A stretch of 15,159 nucleotides of DNA from an uncultured Lachnospiraceae bacterium (GTDB lineage Bacteria > Bacillota > Clostridia > Lachnospirales > Lachnospiraceae), in contig CAJUCG010000053.1 in assembly GCA_910585065.1 (NCBI GenBank), forward strand, positions 1-15,159, given 5' to 3'. Shown here one piece after another: positions 1-7,309 of this stretch (position 1 is the stretch's first letter; every line of letters begins with the position of its first letter). The position numbers and the translations under genes are program-made. The notes under the pieces are model-generated. The model searched no databases. It was given only the letters and a program-made list of their open reading frames with translations, and was not told where the DNA came from.

Positions 1-75
1 GCGTGCCTTTTGCAAAAGATAGTGATGTCCTTTGTGAAAGGGATTAAATTCTGCAATAACTCCGGTAACTCTCAT
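1..75 (-). CDS. tmcAL: tRNA(Met) cytidine acetate ligase, N-terminal fragment
   Basis: This is the start of a minus-strand gene cut by the window edge; 25 codons are visible. Reading from position 75 leftwards gives [20 protein letters not shown] and then LQKAR. The pattern G-[VI]-I-A-E-[FY]-N-P-F-H-x-G-H with its HxGH nucleotidyltransferase motif (H14 to H17) is characteristic of the TmcAL (YlbM) family. That enzyme uses ATP and acetate to make N4-acetylcytidine at the wobble position of elongator tRNA-Met in the cytoplasm. The start is supported by a GGAGG ribosome-binding site (complement of 85-89) nine bases upstream. The gene diverges from pta, as is common in Clostridia. Only the first 25 residues support the call, but the motif is distinctive. 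Confidence 0.87.
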   Translation of the reverse strand, partial: MRVTGVIAEFNPFHKGHHYLLQKAR

Positions 76-91
76 TCTAAAATGCCTCCAA

Positions 92-131
92 TTTTTATGA
101 TATAATATCTGTCGATATTATATCATAAAAA
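92..131. promoter_or_regulatory. Palindromic -10/start element upstream of tmcAL
   Basis: A 17-bp perfect inverted repeat (92-108 and 115-131, 6-base centre) lies between tmcAL and pta. On the minus strand it contains an extended -10 (TGA then TATAAT, complement of 117-122) placed to transcribe tmcAL; no good -35 is visible. Because of the symmetry, a second TATAAT reads rightward at 101-106. The central 22 bases, read on the minus strand, are identical to 9028-9049 in front of zapA. That it is a promoter is likely; that the symmetry is an operator is inference. Confidence 0.6.
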
Positions 132-171
132 ATTTTTTCTGAACAGGGGGAGGGAGAGTAAGCTGAAATTG

Positions 172-236
172 TCCCTAAATTTTGCTTGCCACAATATGTA
201 AAATGGATTATACTATAATATAGTGGTTTTTAGGGA
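172..236. repeat. Inverted repeat bracketing the pta promoter
   Basis: TCCCTAAA at 172-179 is matched by its exact reverse complement TTTAGGGA at 229-236. Pairing continues into AATT-rich flanks with one bulged base. The arms lie upstream of the -35 and just downstream of the predicted transcription start, so they bracket the promoter. A two-site operator is possible, but this is inference from one example. Confidence 0.4.
186..214 (+). promoter_or_regulatory. Predicted promoter of pta-ackA
   Basis: TTGCCA at 186-191 and TATACT at 209-214 are separated by exactly 17 bases. The -10 is overlapped by a perfect odd palindrome, ACTATAATATAGT (212-224). The pta ribosome-binding site AAAGGAGA lies at 246-253. 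Confidence 0.65.
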
Positions 237-263
237 ATTTTTCTGAAAGGAGATAGAAAAAAG

Positions 264-1271
264 ATGAGTTTTATCGAAGAAATCAAGGAGAGGGCACGAA
301 AAAACAAAAAGACCATTGTCCTTCCGGAATCGGAGGATCGCAGAATCTACGAGGCAGCAGCAAAGGTTTTGGATCAGGGAATTGCAAATGTTATTATTAT
401 CGGCAAGGATCAGGTAATCCGAAAGAAATCGACAGGCTTTGACATTTCCGGCGCGACTCTTATCGATCCGGAAAAATTTGATCGCTTAGCGGAATACATT
501 GGGAAATTAGTGGAGATACGTAAAAATAAAGGGATGACCGCGGAGATGGCACAGGAAATTTTGCTGACGGACTACACGACCTTCGGTGTGATGATGGTAA
601 AAATGGGAGATGCGGACGGCATGGTTTCTGGAGCCTGCCATTCTTCCGCCAATACCCTGCGCCCATGTCTTCAGATTTTAAAGACCGCGCCGGGGACAAA
701 GCTTGTCTCGGCATTCTTTTTGATGATTGTGCCAAATTCCTCTTTTGGCGCGAAAGGAACCTTTGTTTTTGGAGATTGTGGCTTGAACCAGAGCCCAAGT
801 TCGGAGGAACTAGCGGCAATCGCTGAGTCTTCGGCGCGAAGCTTTGAGCTTTTGACCGGAAAAGAAGCAAAGATTGCAATGCTCTCGCACTCGACAAAGG
901 GCAGCGCGAGGCATGAGGATATCGATAAGGTAACGCGGGCAGTACAGATTGCACACGAACAGTACCCAGATCTAAAAATTGACGGCGAACTGCAGCTTGA
1001 TGCGGCGATTGTGCCGGAGGTCGCGGCGTTTAAAGCTTCGGGAAGCCCGGTTGCAGGAAAGGCAAACGTGTTGATTTTCCCAGATCTGGATGCGGGAAAT
1101 ATTGGCTACAAGCTGGTGGAACGTCTTGGCGGAGCAGAAGCCTACGGACCGCTCACTCAAGGGATCGCTGCGCCGGTCAACGATCTCTCGCGCGGATGTA
1201 ATGCGGATGATATTGTCGGTGTTGTGGCAATTACAGCAGTGCAGGCTGCCGCACAGGACTGGGGCGAATAG
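264..1271 (+). CDS. pta: Phosphate acetyltransferase
   Basis: Pta interconverts acetyl-CoA plus phosphate with acetyl phosphate plus CoA in the cytoplasm, the first half of the Pta-AckA route that yields ATP and acetate in fermenting Clostridia. The 335-residue length is normal for the short, single-domain PTA_PTB form. Visible family features are PESEDRR near residues 21-27, [19 protein letters not shown] at about 116-134, DGELQLDAA at 240-248, [16 protein letters not shown] at 268-283 and PVNDLSRGC at 304-312. In the last, S309 and R310, with D316 just after, match catalytic positions known from the Methanosarcina enzyme. The start is fixed by a strong AAAGGAGA site. ackA follows after 37 bases with no terminator between, so the two are almost certainly one operon. 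Confidence 0.97.
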   Translation: MSFIEEIKERARKNKKTIVLPESEDRRIYEAAAKVLDQGIANVIIIGKDQVIRKKSTGFDISGATLIDPEKFDRLAEYIGKLVEIRKNKGMTAEMAQEILLTDYTTFGVMMVKMGDADGMVSGACHSSANTLRPCLQILKTAPGTKLVSAFFLMIVPNSSFGAKGTFVFGDCGLNQSPSSEELAAIAESSARSFELLTGKEAKIAMLSHSTKGSARHEDIDKVTRAVQIAHEQYPDLKIDGELQLDAAIVPEVAAFKASGSPVAGKANVLIFPDLDAGNIGYKLVERLGGAEAYGPLTQGIAAPVNDLSRGCNADDIVGVVAITAVQAAAQDWGE

Positions 1272-1308
1272 CAAATATGGAAATATATGGAAGAAAGGAT
1301 CGAAAAAT

Positions 1309-2505
1309 ATGAAAATTTTAGTAATTAACTGTGGAAGTTCTTCATTAAAATATCAGTTGATTGATTCTGAGACGGAGGATGTACTTGCCGTTGGGCTGTG
1401 TGAGCGCATTGGGATTGACGGAAGACTGGTGCATACGCCAAAAGGAGGAGAGAAGCGCGCCTTTGAAACTTCACTCCCAGATCATGAGGCAGCGGTGCAG
1501 GCAGTGCTTTTGGCACTGACAAATAGCGAGTATGGTGTAATTGACTCCCTCTCTCAGATTGACGCGGTTGGACATCGCGTTGTTCACGGGGGAGAGTGTT
1601 TTACAAGTTCAGTAGTAATTGACGATGTGGTGATCGCTGCGATAAGAGAGTGCAATGATTTGGCACCGCTGCACAATCCGGCGAATTTGATCGGGATTGA
1701 TGCGTGCCGAAAACTAATGCCCGGTGTGCCGATGGCGGCAGTATTTGACACGGCATTTCACCAGACAATGCCGAAAAAGGCATACACCTACGCGCTGCCA
1801 TATGAATATTATGATAAATATAAACTGCGCCGCTACGGGTTTCACGGGACGAGCCATCGCTATGTAAGTGAGCGTGCGGCGGCAATTGCCGGGCTTGATT
1901 ACAAAGATTCGAAGATTATTGTCTGCCATCTTGGAAATGGCGCGAGCATCTGTGCCGTATTAAATGGAAATTCCGTGGATACAAGTATGGGACTTACGCC
2001 GCTTGAGGGTCTGGTTATGGGAACAAGATCGGGCGATATCGATCCGGCAATCCTAGAGTTTATCGCGAAGAAAGAGGGAAAAACTTTAGAAGAAATAATG
2101 AATCTTCTCAACAAAAAATCCGGTGTGTACGGTCTTTCCGGTGTCTCAAGCGATTTCCGCGATCTGGAAGCAGCAGCGGGAGAGGGCAATGTGCGCGCGA
2201 AGGAGGCAACCGAGGTTTTTGTATACCGCACAGCTAAGTATATCGGTGCTTATGCGGCGGCAATGAACGGAGTGGATGCTATCGCCTTTACTGCGGGACT
2301 AGGAGAAAATGACAAGAAGATCCGTGCGCAGATCTGTTCTTATTTAGGATATCTTGGTGTTGAACTTGATGGGAGCCGCAACGATGTGCGCGCCAAAGAA
2401 ACATTGATCTGCACGGATACATCAAAAGTGAAAGTGCTTGTGGTTCCGACAAATGAGGAGCTTGCAATCGCCAGGGATACAGCAGCTCTTGTCGGGCAGC
2501 ATTAA
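1309..2505 (+). CDS. ackA: Acetate kinase
   Basis: AckA converts acetyl phosphate and ADP to acetate and ATP, completing the pathway begun by Pta. The protein has 398 residues, the usual size, with the ASKHA fold. Visible landmarks: N7 in [12 protein letters not shown]90 in [11 protein letters not shown]147 in [11 protein letters not shown]179 in [12 protein letters not shown], the HLGNGAS phosphate loop at 207-213, R240 in [10 protein letters not shown], the adenosine motif FTAGLGEND at 327-335 and E383 in TNEE. Each sits one residue before the catalytic position of the Methanosarcina enzyme. The frame is open upstream into pta, but ATG at 1309 starts the canonical [11 protein letters not shown] and has AAAGGA at 1294-1299. 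No convincing terminator follows. Confidence 0.98.
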   Translation: MKILVINCGSSSLKYQLIDSETEDVLAVGLCERIGIDGRLVHTPKGGEKRAFETSLPDHEAAVQAVLLALTNSEYGVIDSLSQIDAVGHRVVHGGECFTSSVVIDDVVIAAIRECNDLAPLHNPANLIGIDACRKLMPGVPMAAVFDTAFHQTMPKKAYTYALPYEYYDKYKLRRYGFHGTSHRYVSERAAAIAGLDYKDSKIIVCHLGNGASICAVLNGNSVDTSMGLTPLEGLVMGTRSGDIDPAILEFIAKKEGKTLEEIMNLLNKKSGVYGLSGVSSDFRDLEAAAGEGNVRAKEATEVFVYRTAKYIGAYAAAMNGVDAIAFTAGLGENDKKIRAQICSYLGYLGVELDGSRNDVRAKETLICTDTSKVKVLVVPTNEELAIARDTAALVGQH

Positions 2506-2546
2506 GGGAAGCTAAAAACATATATTTGCGCGCTAAAAAAATTTAG

Positions 2547-2575
2547 TTGACAAACTGGGCGGGGTTCGGTATAAT
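2547..2575 (+). promoter_or_regulatory. Consensus sigma-A promoter for yceD-rpmF
   Basis: A perfect TTGACA (2547-2552) and a perfect TATAAT (2570-2575) are separated by 17 bases. This is the best promoter in the window, as expected for a ribosomal-protein operon. It lies inside the upstream open extension of the yceD frame, another reason to place the yceD start downstream at 2628. Confidence 0.88.
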
Positions 2576-2627
2576 ACAAGCTGTGTCCGTAAAAAGGATA
2601 ACTTATACGCAAAAGGCGGGAAAAAGT

Positions 2628-3146
2628 ATGTTGATTAGCTTGGCAGAGGTGATGAACCGCAGAGGAGAAACCGTACAAGTTGAGGTAAATACTTCGTTTG
2701 ACGTATTTAAGAGAAACGATGTGGATTATCCGATACGAAAAAAAACGCCCGTCCGGTTGACGATGACAAGTCCGTCATCCAAGCGAGTTTTGTTGCAGGC
2801 TGAAGCAGAGTATGTCCTGTCAGCTCCGTGCGATCGCTGTCTTAGGGAGGTGGAGCTTCCATTTGAGATACGCCGCACTCTGGAGATTGATTTTTCAAAA
2901 TCGGAGGGAGAACGTGAGGAAGAGATGTCCTGCCTCTCAGGTTATGAACTGGATGTGGATCGCTTTATCTTTGAGGAGATTTTGGTTGTATTTCCGACCA
3001 AGATACTCTGCAATGAAAATTGCAAAGGGATTTGCAATGTCTGCGGTGCCGATTTAAATGCAGGGGAGTGCGGCTGCGACCGGACGGTAATTGACCCGCG
3101 CATGGCGGCAGTGCAGGATATTTTTAAGAATTTCGCGAGCGAATAA
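2628..3146 (+). CDS. YceD/DUF177 family protein
   Basis: This 172-residue protein belongs to the YceD (DUF177) family, which is nearly always encoded just upstream of rpmF and is linked to 23S rRNA accumulation or large-subunit assembly; the biochemical activity is not settled. Diagnostic features are the first cysteine pair CDRC (C68, C71) and the C-terminal cluster C128, C132, C136, C139, C148 and C150, in the typical family context of G-[IL]-C-x-V-C-G-A-D-L-N. The cysteines suggest metal binding. The ATG at 2628 is preferred because the frame upstream runs through the promoter. Its ribosome-binding site (AAAGGCGGG, 2612-2620) is only moderate. rpmF follows after 17 bases. Confidence 0.9.
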   Translation: MLISLAEVMNRRGETVQVEVNTSFDVFKRNDVDYPIRKKTPVRLTMTSPSSKRVLLQAEAEYVLSAPCDRCLREVELPFEIRRTLEIDFSKSEGEREEEMSCLSGYELDVDRFIFEEILVVFPTKILCNENCKGICNVCGADLNAGECGCDRTVIDPRMAAVQDIFKNFASE

Positions 3147-3163
3147 AAAGGAGGTGGAAATAT

Positions 3164-3349
3164 ATGGGAGCTATTTGTCCAAAGAATAAACATTCCAAGG
3201 CAAGACGCGACAGCCGCAGAGCGAACTGGAAAATGTCCGTTCCGGGCTTAGTAAAATGCAGCAGTTGTGGCGAACTTATGATACCGCACAGAGTCTGCAA
3301 GGCTTGTGGTTCGTACAACAAAAAGAAAATCATTACCACTGCAGAGTAA
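3164..3349 (+). CDS. rpmF: 50S ribosomal protein L32, zinc-binding form
   Basis: L32 is a small protein of the large ribosomal subunit. The 61-residue product has the classic basic N-terminal tail (MGAICPKNKHSKARRDSRR) and a complete zinc ribbon, C32-x2-C35 and C45-x2-C48. It is therefore the C+ form, which needs zinc, rather than the cysteine-free paralogue made in zinc starvation in some bacteria. A strong AAAGGAGGT site precedes the ATG. The gene is second in a two-gene operon with yceD and is followed at once by a strong terminator. Confidence 0.98.
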   Translation: MGAICPKNKHSKARRDSRRANWKMSVPGLVKCSSCGELMIPHRVCKACGSYNKKKIITTAE

Positions 3350-3355
3350 TGATTT

Positions 3356-3388
3356 AACCCGGAAATCTGTTGGATTTCCGGGTTTTTT
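3356..3388 (+). terminator. Intrinsic terminator after rpmF
   Basis: A perfect 12-bp stem (AACCCGGAAATC, 3356-3367, with GATTTCCGGGTT, 3373-3384) has a 5-base loop and runs into six Ts (3383-3388). It overlaps by two bases the stop codon of the convergent nuclease gene, so the two units are packed end to end. Confidence 0.93.
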
Positions 3389-4670
3389 ATGCAGGCACCT
3401 CAAACAACCATTTTAACAGTATCTGCACCCAAGTTTTTAACCTATCGGGGGAAAGAGAAAAAAGAGTATCATATTCAAAGAAGGAGACGCGATCCTTTGT
3501 GTGCAGACGAAGGGCAGGAGTGATAAATTCTTCTGGCTGAGGGAGGAAATTTCCTTCTTTTTTTTGGTAACAAGTTTCTTTTGTAGCTTTTTTGCGGTAT
3601 GCTTTTTCAATAAATTGTGCAATGCTTTTATGTATAGCACAGTCTTCCATCGGCAGATAGTAATAGTCCCGGTAATTTTCAAAAAAATATTTTAAGGTTC
3701 CAGAAATAACGGGAACGGATAAAAGCAGGGACAAAAAGGAATTGGCGGGAGCCGGATTAAAGGAGAGGGAGAGTGTATCAGCAATATCTGTGGAGATTTG
3801 CTTTGTGATCAGTGCGGGAAAACAGGAGGAAAATAGGGCGGCATTTAATTTTGTATTAAGGCGGAACTTACATAGGTAAGGGGATTTTTCCTCCGGACTC
3901 TGCTCACAAAACGAGTCCAGTTTTTCGACGGTAAAATCTCCGTCAAACAGGCGGTGGAGGGCAAAGAGATCTGAAATAGAAATCAGCCCCATAATATCTT
4001 CTCTATTATGTAAGAGCAGAACCGAGAGCAGCATTTTTGCGGAGGTCTCCGGCATTCTCTTTAGCCCCGCATCACAGAAATTCGGAGTTGGCAAATTTTC
4101 TTTGGGTCTGGGGGAGTCACGCATAATAGACTCATAGCGATAGCGTCCAACAAATGCAGTATAAATTGGAAGAAGATCGCTCCCCGCCAAGGTATCCTCA
4201 CGCTTTATGCCAAGAAATTGTTCCATGGATTTTTGTCTCATATTCTCAAGGTTTAGTATCTTCTTATATGGAGAGAGAACCCGGTAAAGATCAATTTGCT
4301 GTTTGCTCTCCTTTTTTTGCAGTATTTCCCTCGAAAAATATTTTTCTGCAAAACCGTAGTATCGGGCTTTTTTTTGTAAATAGGGCAGATCGAACGTAGT
4401 TCCATTGTAGTGAACTAATAATTGGAAATTACTGGAAAACTCACCAAATTCTTGTACAAGTGCGCGCTCTTCAGTGATATCATTAAGAAACCACTGGCGC
4501 AATACCACTGTTTCACTGTGAAGGAAAGCGCAGCCAATCAAATAGACATAGGAGCATTCCGGGGAGAATCCTGTAGTTTCAATATCAAAAAACAATATTT
4601 TTTCTGCTGGGGTACCAAATGCGGAAAAGTGTTCTTTAAAAGAGGGAATGACTTGTTTAAAATGCAGCAT
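3387..4670 (-). CDS. YprB-like RNase H-fold (DEDD) nuclease domain protein
   Basis: The N-terminal half is a DEDD-type 3'-5' exonuclease fold of the YprB-like RNase_H_2 kind. Motif Exo I is DIETTGF at 29-35 (D29, E31), followed by the YLIG strand at 43-46. Exo II is HYNGTTFDLPYL at 87-98 (D94). A DLYR segment lies at 127-130, a K-S-x-E-x-F-L-G-I stretch near 147-155, and the last acidic residue is D225 in HNREDIMGL. The set of acidic residues suggests an active metal-dependent nuclease; the substrate is unknown. The C-terminal 190 residues show no motif I recognise. The start has a modest GAGG site. The gene ends against the rpmF terminator, and no clear promoter lies directly upstream, so it may depend on readthrough from the 90-residue gene. 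Confidence 0.85.
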   Translation of the reverse strand: MLHFKQVIPSFKEHFSAFGTPAEKILFFDIETTGFSPECSYVYLIGCAFLHSETVVLRQWFLNDITEERALVQEFGEFSSNFQLLVHYNGTTFDLPYLQKKARYYGFAEKYFSREILQKKESKQQIDLYRVLSPYKKILNLENMRQKSMEQFLGIKREDTLAGSDLLPIYTAFVGRYRYESIMRDSPRPKENLPTPNFCDAGLKRMPETSAKMLLSVLLLHNREDIMGLISISDLFALHRLFDGDFTVEKLDSFCEQSPEEKSPYLCKFRLNTKLNAALFSSCFPALITKQISTDIADTLSLSFNPAPANSFLSLLLSVPVISGTLKYFFENYRDYYYLPMEDCAIHKSIAQFIEKAYRKKATKETCYQKKEGNFLPQPEEFITPALRLHTKDRVSFFEYDTLFSLSPDRLKTWVQILLKWLFEVPA

Positions 4671-4690
4671 AAAAACCTCATTTCTGTAAT

Positions 4691-4726
4691 AAAAGAAGAA
4701 AAAGCAGATATAAAAATATCCGCTTT
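4691..4726 (-). terminator. Terminator or attenuator between the two minus-strand genes
   Basis: An 11-bp stem (4701-4711 with 4716-4726, one G:U on the minus-strand transcript) closes a four-base loop. On the minus strand it is followed by a U-rich run (complement of 4691-4700). It should end transcripts of the 90-residue gene. It lies only 31 bases before the nuclease start codon, so incomplete termination could set nuclease expression. Confidence 0.65.
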
Positions 4727-4772
4727 CTGTACTTAAAAATTCTTCTTAAACTTGGAGTATGGTACTCTAACT

Positions 4773-5045
4773 CTAATTATATTTTGATTTTTTTGAAGAC
4801 TGTGCAGATCTTTGTGCCCGCAACATCATAATCTGGATATTTTTAGAGCGGTTAGCATATTCTAAGGAATCAACTCGATGATTTAGATCATCAATGGTAT
4901 TTAACAATCTCCCCATTTTGTCTGCATTTCTCACGGTAGTTACTGATACATCAAGAACATTTGAAAGAAGATTAAACTGTTCTCCATGTAAATTCATTTT
5001 TGCAATGCTCTTTTTTTGATTAGCAGAAATTTTTTCTCTTGCCAT
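4773..5045 (-). CDS. Small helical protein of unknown function, possible DNA-binding protein
   Basis: I do not recognise this 90-residue protein. It is basic and predicted almost wholly helical. Residues about 26-42 (LLSNVLDVSVTTVRNAD) resemble a helix-turn-helix, with the L-x-V-S-x-x-T-V-R-N pattern of a recognition helix. Residues about 44-78 have heptad-like leucine and isoleucine spacing that could form a dimerising coiled coil. The tail is Ser/Lys-rich. The gene is well founded: AAGGAGGG ribosome-binding site, a near-consensus promoter and its own terminator. It diverges from the restriction-modification operon across 258 bases containing a palindrome. A controller of that operon is a possibility, but it lacks the usual XRE-type HTH of C proteins. 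It could equally be an unrelated orphan. Confidence 0.72.
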   Translation of the reverse strand: MAREKISANQKKSIAKMNLHGEQFNLLSNVLDVSVTTVRNADKMGRLLNTIDDLNHRVDSLEYANRSKNIQIMMLRAQRSAQSSKKSKYN

Positions 5046-5072
5046 AAAATCCCTCCTTTTTCCTGTGTTTTT

Positions 5073-5101
5073 ATTTTATCAAACGGCGGGGAAAAAGTCA
5101 A
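5073..5101 (-). promoter_or_regulatory. Promoter of the 90-residue minus-strand gene
   Basis: On the minus strand, TTGACT (complement of 5096-5101) and TAAAAT (complement of 5073-5078) are separated by 17 bases, with AAGGAGGG between the promoter and the ATG. This is a near-consensus arrangement. Confidence 0.8.
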
Positions 5102-5109
5102 GGTGGGAA

Positions 5110-5133
5110 TTTAGAACCAATTTTGATTCTAAA
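5110..5133. promoter_or_regulatory. 24-bp imperfect palindrome, candidate operator
   Basis: TTTAGAA (5110-5116) and TTCTAAA (5127-5133) are exact inverted arms. The inner CAA/TTG also pairs, leaving one mismatch in an 11-bp half-site around a TT centre. It lies just upstream of the -35 of the minus-strand promoter and about 100 bases upstream of the endonuclease promoter. Binding by a dimeric regulator is inferred. Confidence 0.5.
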
Positions 5134-5233
5134 AAAACTTTATAAAAAAGATTATTCGTAGAGGGGATTGCCATTCAACAGAAATAAAGCTATAGAAAAA
5201 ATTAAGCTTCAGAACTAGAATTCTTCAAAACGG

Positions 5234-5262
5234 TTGCAAATAAGTTCACTTTATGATATAGT
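5234..5262 (+). promoter_or_regulatory. Promoter of the restriction-modification operon
   Basis: TTGCAA (5234-5239) and TATAGT (5257-5262) are separated by 17 bases, and a TG at 5254-5255 makes an extended -10. A weaker second candidate lies upstream (TTGCCA at 5168-5173, TATAGA at 5191-5196, also 17 apart). Confidence 0.68.
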
Positions 5263-5303
5263 ATATAAGAATAACTATTAAAAACAGAAAGGTTATTTTA
5301 TAT

Positions 5304-6143
5304 ATGAATATTATAAATGCTATTATAAACCTTGTTCAAAATCCTATAACACAATTGGTCAATTATAGTCAGGGTAGAAATAGAGCAAACAGTATGGGGG
5401 ATGCTTTAGAAGAATATATCAAAGATATTTTTTCAAATTCTTTTGGTATGTCAGGAACAGAACGGCTTGAACGCATTAGTTCTGTTTTTTCTTATTTGGG
5501 CAATAATTCAAATCCTCCGGATGCCATGTTAAAACACGGTGATGCAATAGAGGTCAAAAAGATCGAAAGTGATAATGCTGCCCTTGCTTTAAATAGTAGC
5601 TACCCTAAACATACAGTTCTTTCATCAAGTTCTATGATTTCATCAGTATGTAAAACTGCTGAAGATTGGACACAAAAGGATATTATTTATGCTGTCGGCG
5701 TTGTTAAACAAAATCACCTCAAACACTTATGTATGGTTTATGGGCTTGATTATTGTGCTTCAGACGAATGTTATAGCCGCATAAAAAATATTATCAAAAC
5801 AGGGGTTGAAGCTATTCCAGGGATTGACTTTGCTGAAAGCAAAGAATTGGGTCACATCAACAAAATTGATCCGCTTGGCATTACATATATGCGCATCAGG
5901 GGGATGTGGGGGATTGAAAATCCTTGGAAAGTGTTTAGCTATGTTTATACTCGTGATAGGTCAAAAGAATTTACATTTATGTGTATTATCAATGATAAAA
6001 AATGGAATAGTTTTTCAAATATTGATGAATTGCTTCAACTTGCAAACAGAGTTCCCGCATTGACTATATCAAACATAAAAGTAAAAAATCCTGATAACCC
6101 AGCTCAACTCAATAAGGCAAAATTAATTAGCTACTATATGTAA
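5304..6143 (+). CDS. Type II restriction endonuclease, NgoPII family, expected to cut GGCC
   Basis: The 279-residue protein matches, as I remember that family, the NgoPII endonuclease (RE_NgoPII) along nearly its whole length: MNIINAIINL start, GDALEEYIKD at 32-41, VFSYLGNNSNPPDAML at 61-76, DAIEVKKIES at 80-89, GLDYCAS, GHINKIDPL, MRIRGMWGIENPW and the closing KLISYYM. The PD-(D/E)xK centre is clear: D73, E83 and K85 in PPDAML...AIEVKK. NgoPII cuts GGCC; specificity here is inferred from the family and the adjacent methyltransferase. The protein looks intact. AGAAAGG precedes the ATG. The coding sequence is AT-rich (about one third GC in sampled lines versus about half in ruvB), suggesting acquisition. 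The methyltransferase starts 18 bases downstream in the same operon. Confidence 0.93.
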   Translation: MNIINAIINLVQNPITQLVNYSQGRNRANSMGDALEEYIKDIFSNSFGMSGTERLERISSVFSYLGNNSNPPDAMLKHGDAIEVKKIESDNAALALNSSYPKHTVLSSSSMISSVCKTAEDWTQKDIIYAVGVVKQNHLKHLCMVYGLDYCASDECYSRIKNIIKTGVEAIPGIDFAESKELGHINKIDPLGITYMRIRGMWGIENPWKVFSYVYTRDRSKEFTFMCIINDKKWNSFSNIDELLQLANRVPALTISNIKVKNPDNPAQLNKAKLISYYM

Positions 6144-6161
6144 AAATGTAAGGGGGATATT

Positions 6162-7154
6162 ATGAAATTGATAAGTCTTTTTAGTGGATGTGGTGGTTTA
6201 GATTTAGGCTTTAAAAAAGCAGGATTTGAAATTTCTGTAGCAAATGAGTATGATAAAACGATATGGGAAACGTTTAAAGTAAATCATCCTCAAACACATT
6301 TGATAGAGGGGGATATTCGCAATATAAAAGAAACTGATTTTCCAGATGGGATTGATGGAATTATAGGTGGTCCTCCTTGTCAATCATGGTCAGAAGCAGG
6401 AACTTTACGCGGTATAAATGACGAAAGAGGGCAGCTTTTCTTTGAATATATTCGCATTTTACAAAATAAGCAACCTAAATTTTTTTTAGCTGAAAATGTT
6501 AGTGGTATGTTGGCAAACAGACATTCAGAAGCAGTGAAGAACATTATATCCATGTTTGAAAAATGTGGTTATAATGTTTCTGTCACTCTTGTGAATGCTA
6601 AAGACTATGGAGTTGCACAAGAAAGAAAACGTGTATTTTACATAGGTTTTAGAAAAGATTTAGGTGTTGACTTTGTGTTTCCCCATGGATCAACAGAAAA
6701 AGCAGAAGATAAAATTACCCTACGTGATATTATATGGGATTTACAAGAAACTGCAGTTTCAGCAAGCGAGAAAAATCAACATAATCCGCAAGCAATCAAT
6801 AATAACGAATATTTTATTGGTGCATATTCTCCTATTTTTATGAGTAGAAACAGGGTTAAGTCATGGGACGAACAGGCTTTTACTGTACAGGCATCAGGGC
6901 GGCAGTGTCAACTTCACCCGCAGGCACCTAAAATGGTTAAAATAGGGAAAAATACTTGTTGTTTTGTAGAAGAAAAGAAAAGTTTGTATAGACGAATGAC
7001 AATTAGAGAAATTGCAAGAATACAGGGGTTTCCAGATAGTTTTCAATTTATTTATTCGAACATAAATAACGCATATAAAATGATTGGAAATGCTGTCCCT
7101 GTCAATCTTGCTTACGAAGTGGCTTGCGCTATTAAACAAATTTTAGAAAAATAA
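6162..7154 (+). CDS. DNA cytosine-5 methyltransferase, M.HaeIII/M.NgoPII type (GGCC)
   Basis: This 330-residue enzyme methylates cytosine in DNA using S-adenosylmethionine and protects the host from the neighbouring nuclease. All main m5C motifs are present: SAM-binding [11 protein letters not shown] (7-17), catalytic [10 protein letters not shown] (71-80, nucleophile C73), ENV (111-113), QERKR (153-157), the [14 protein letters not shown] region (279-292) and GNAVP (309-313). The target-recognition region, IFMSRNRV then [17 protein letters not shown] (240-256), is very close to my memory of M.HaeIII, whose target is GGCC, so specificity is assigned with fair confidence. A strong AGGGGG site precedes the ATG. 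Low GC matches the endonuclease gene. No Vsr-type repair gene lies nearby. Confidence 0.96.
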   Translation: MKLISLFSGCGGLDLGFKKAGFEISVANEYDKTIWETFKVNHPQTHLIEGDIRNIKETDFPDGIDGIIGGPPCQSWSEAGTLRGINDERGQLFFEYIRILQNKQPKFFLAENVSGMLANRHSEAVKNIISMFEKCGYNVSVTLVNAKDYGVAQERKRVFYIGFRKDLGVDFVFPHGSTEKAEDKITLRDIIWDLQETAVSASEKNQHNPQAINNNEYFIGAYSPIFMSRNRVKSWDEQAFTVQASGRQCQLHPQAPKMVKIGKNTCCFVEEKKSLYRRMTIREIARIQGFPDSFQFIYSNINNAYKMIGNAVPVNLAYEVACAIKQILEK

Positions 7155-7179
7155 AAAATATGGCGATTCAAAAAAGTTA

Positions 7180-7228
7180 GGGTGCATTTATAATTGAAAA
7201 ATCATAGATGCACCCCTTGTTTATTTTT
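7180..7228 (+). terminator. Terminator after the methyltransferase
   Basis: A 12-bp stem (7180-7191 with 7204-7215, one G:T wobble) has a 12-base loop and a T-rich tail (7216-7228). The opposite strand also has a T-run beyond the stem, so it may work in both directions. It separates the cassette from ruvAB. Confidence 0.75.
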
Positions 7229-7279
7229 GCAATATTTGTAATCCAGAACAATATATCCAATATAAAAATATATTTGTAC

Positions 7280-7309
7280 TTGACGATGATCGGATAAAAT
7301 GACTATAAT
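7280..7309 (+). promoter_or_regulatory. Promoter of ruvAB
   Basis: TTGACG (7280-7285) and a perfect TATAAT (7304-7309) are separated by 18 bases, about 35 bases before the ruvA start codon. I saw no match to the Bacillus-type SOS (LexA) box here. Confidence 0.75.

Noticed and set aside
92..131. Reading the tmcAL palindrome as an intrinsic terminator
   Set aside because: The stem has almost no G:C pairs and no gene ends into it; the TATAAT arms and their match to the zapA promoter fit a promoter element better.
460..954. Long minus-strand frame inside pta, with similar antisense frames in ackA, ruvA, ruvB, U32 and M18 genes
   Set aside because: Compositions rich in Ser/Pro/Arg/Cys, no ribosome-binding sites and full overlap with strongly conserved genes; they are shadows.
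1090..1308. Open upstream extension of the acetate kinase frame
   Set aside because: It overlaps the 3' end of pta in another frame, and the canonical [11 protein letters not shown] start with its own ribosome-binding site is at 1309.
2547..2627. Earlier TTG start for the YceD-family gene
   Set aside because: The TTG is the -35 hexamer of a consensus promoter; a start there would precede the transcript.
5268..5299. Possible hairpin masking the endonuclease ribosome-binding site (GAATAAC region with GTTATTT)
   Set aside because: Only A/U-rich pairs with one wobble, and the predicted transcription start falls at its left arm, so it would be weak or incomplete in the RNA.
7180..7230. Inverted repeat after the methyltransferase as the end of a mobile element
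   Set aside because: It has terminator geometry with a T tract, and no matching terminal repeat or target duplication was seen upstream of the endonuclease gene.
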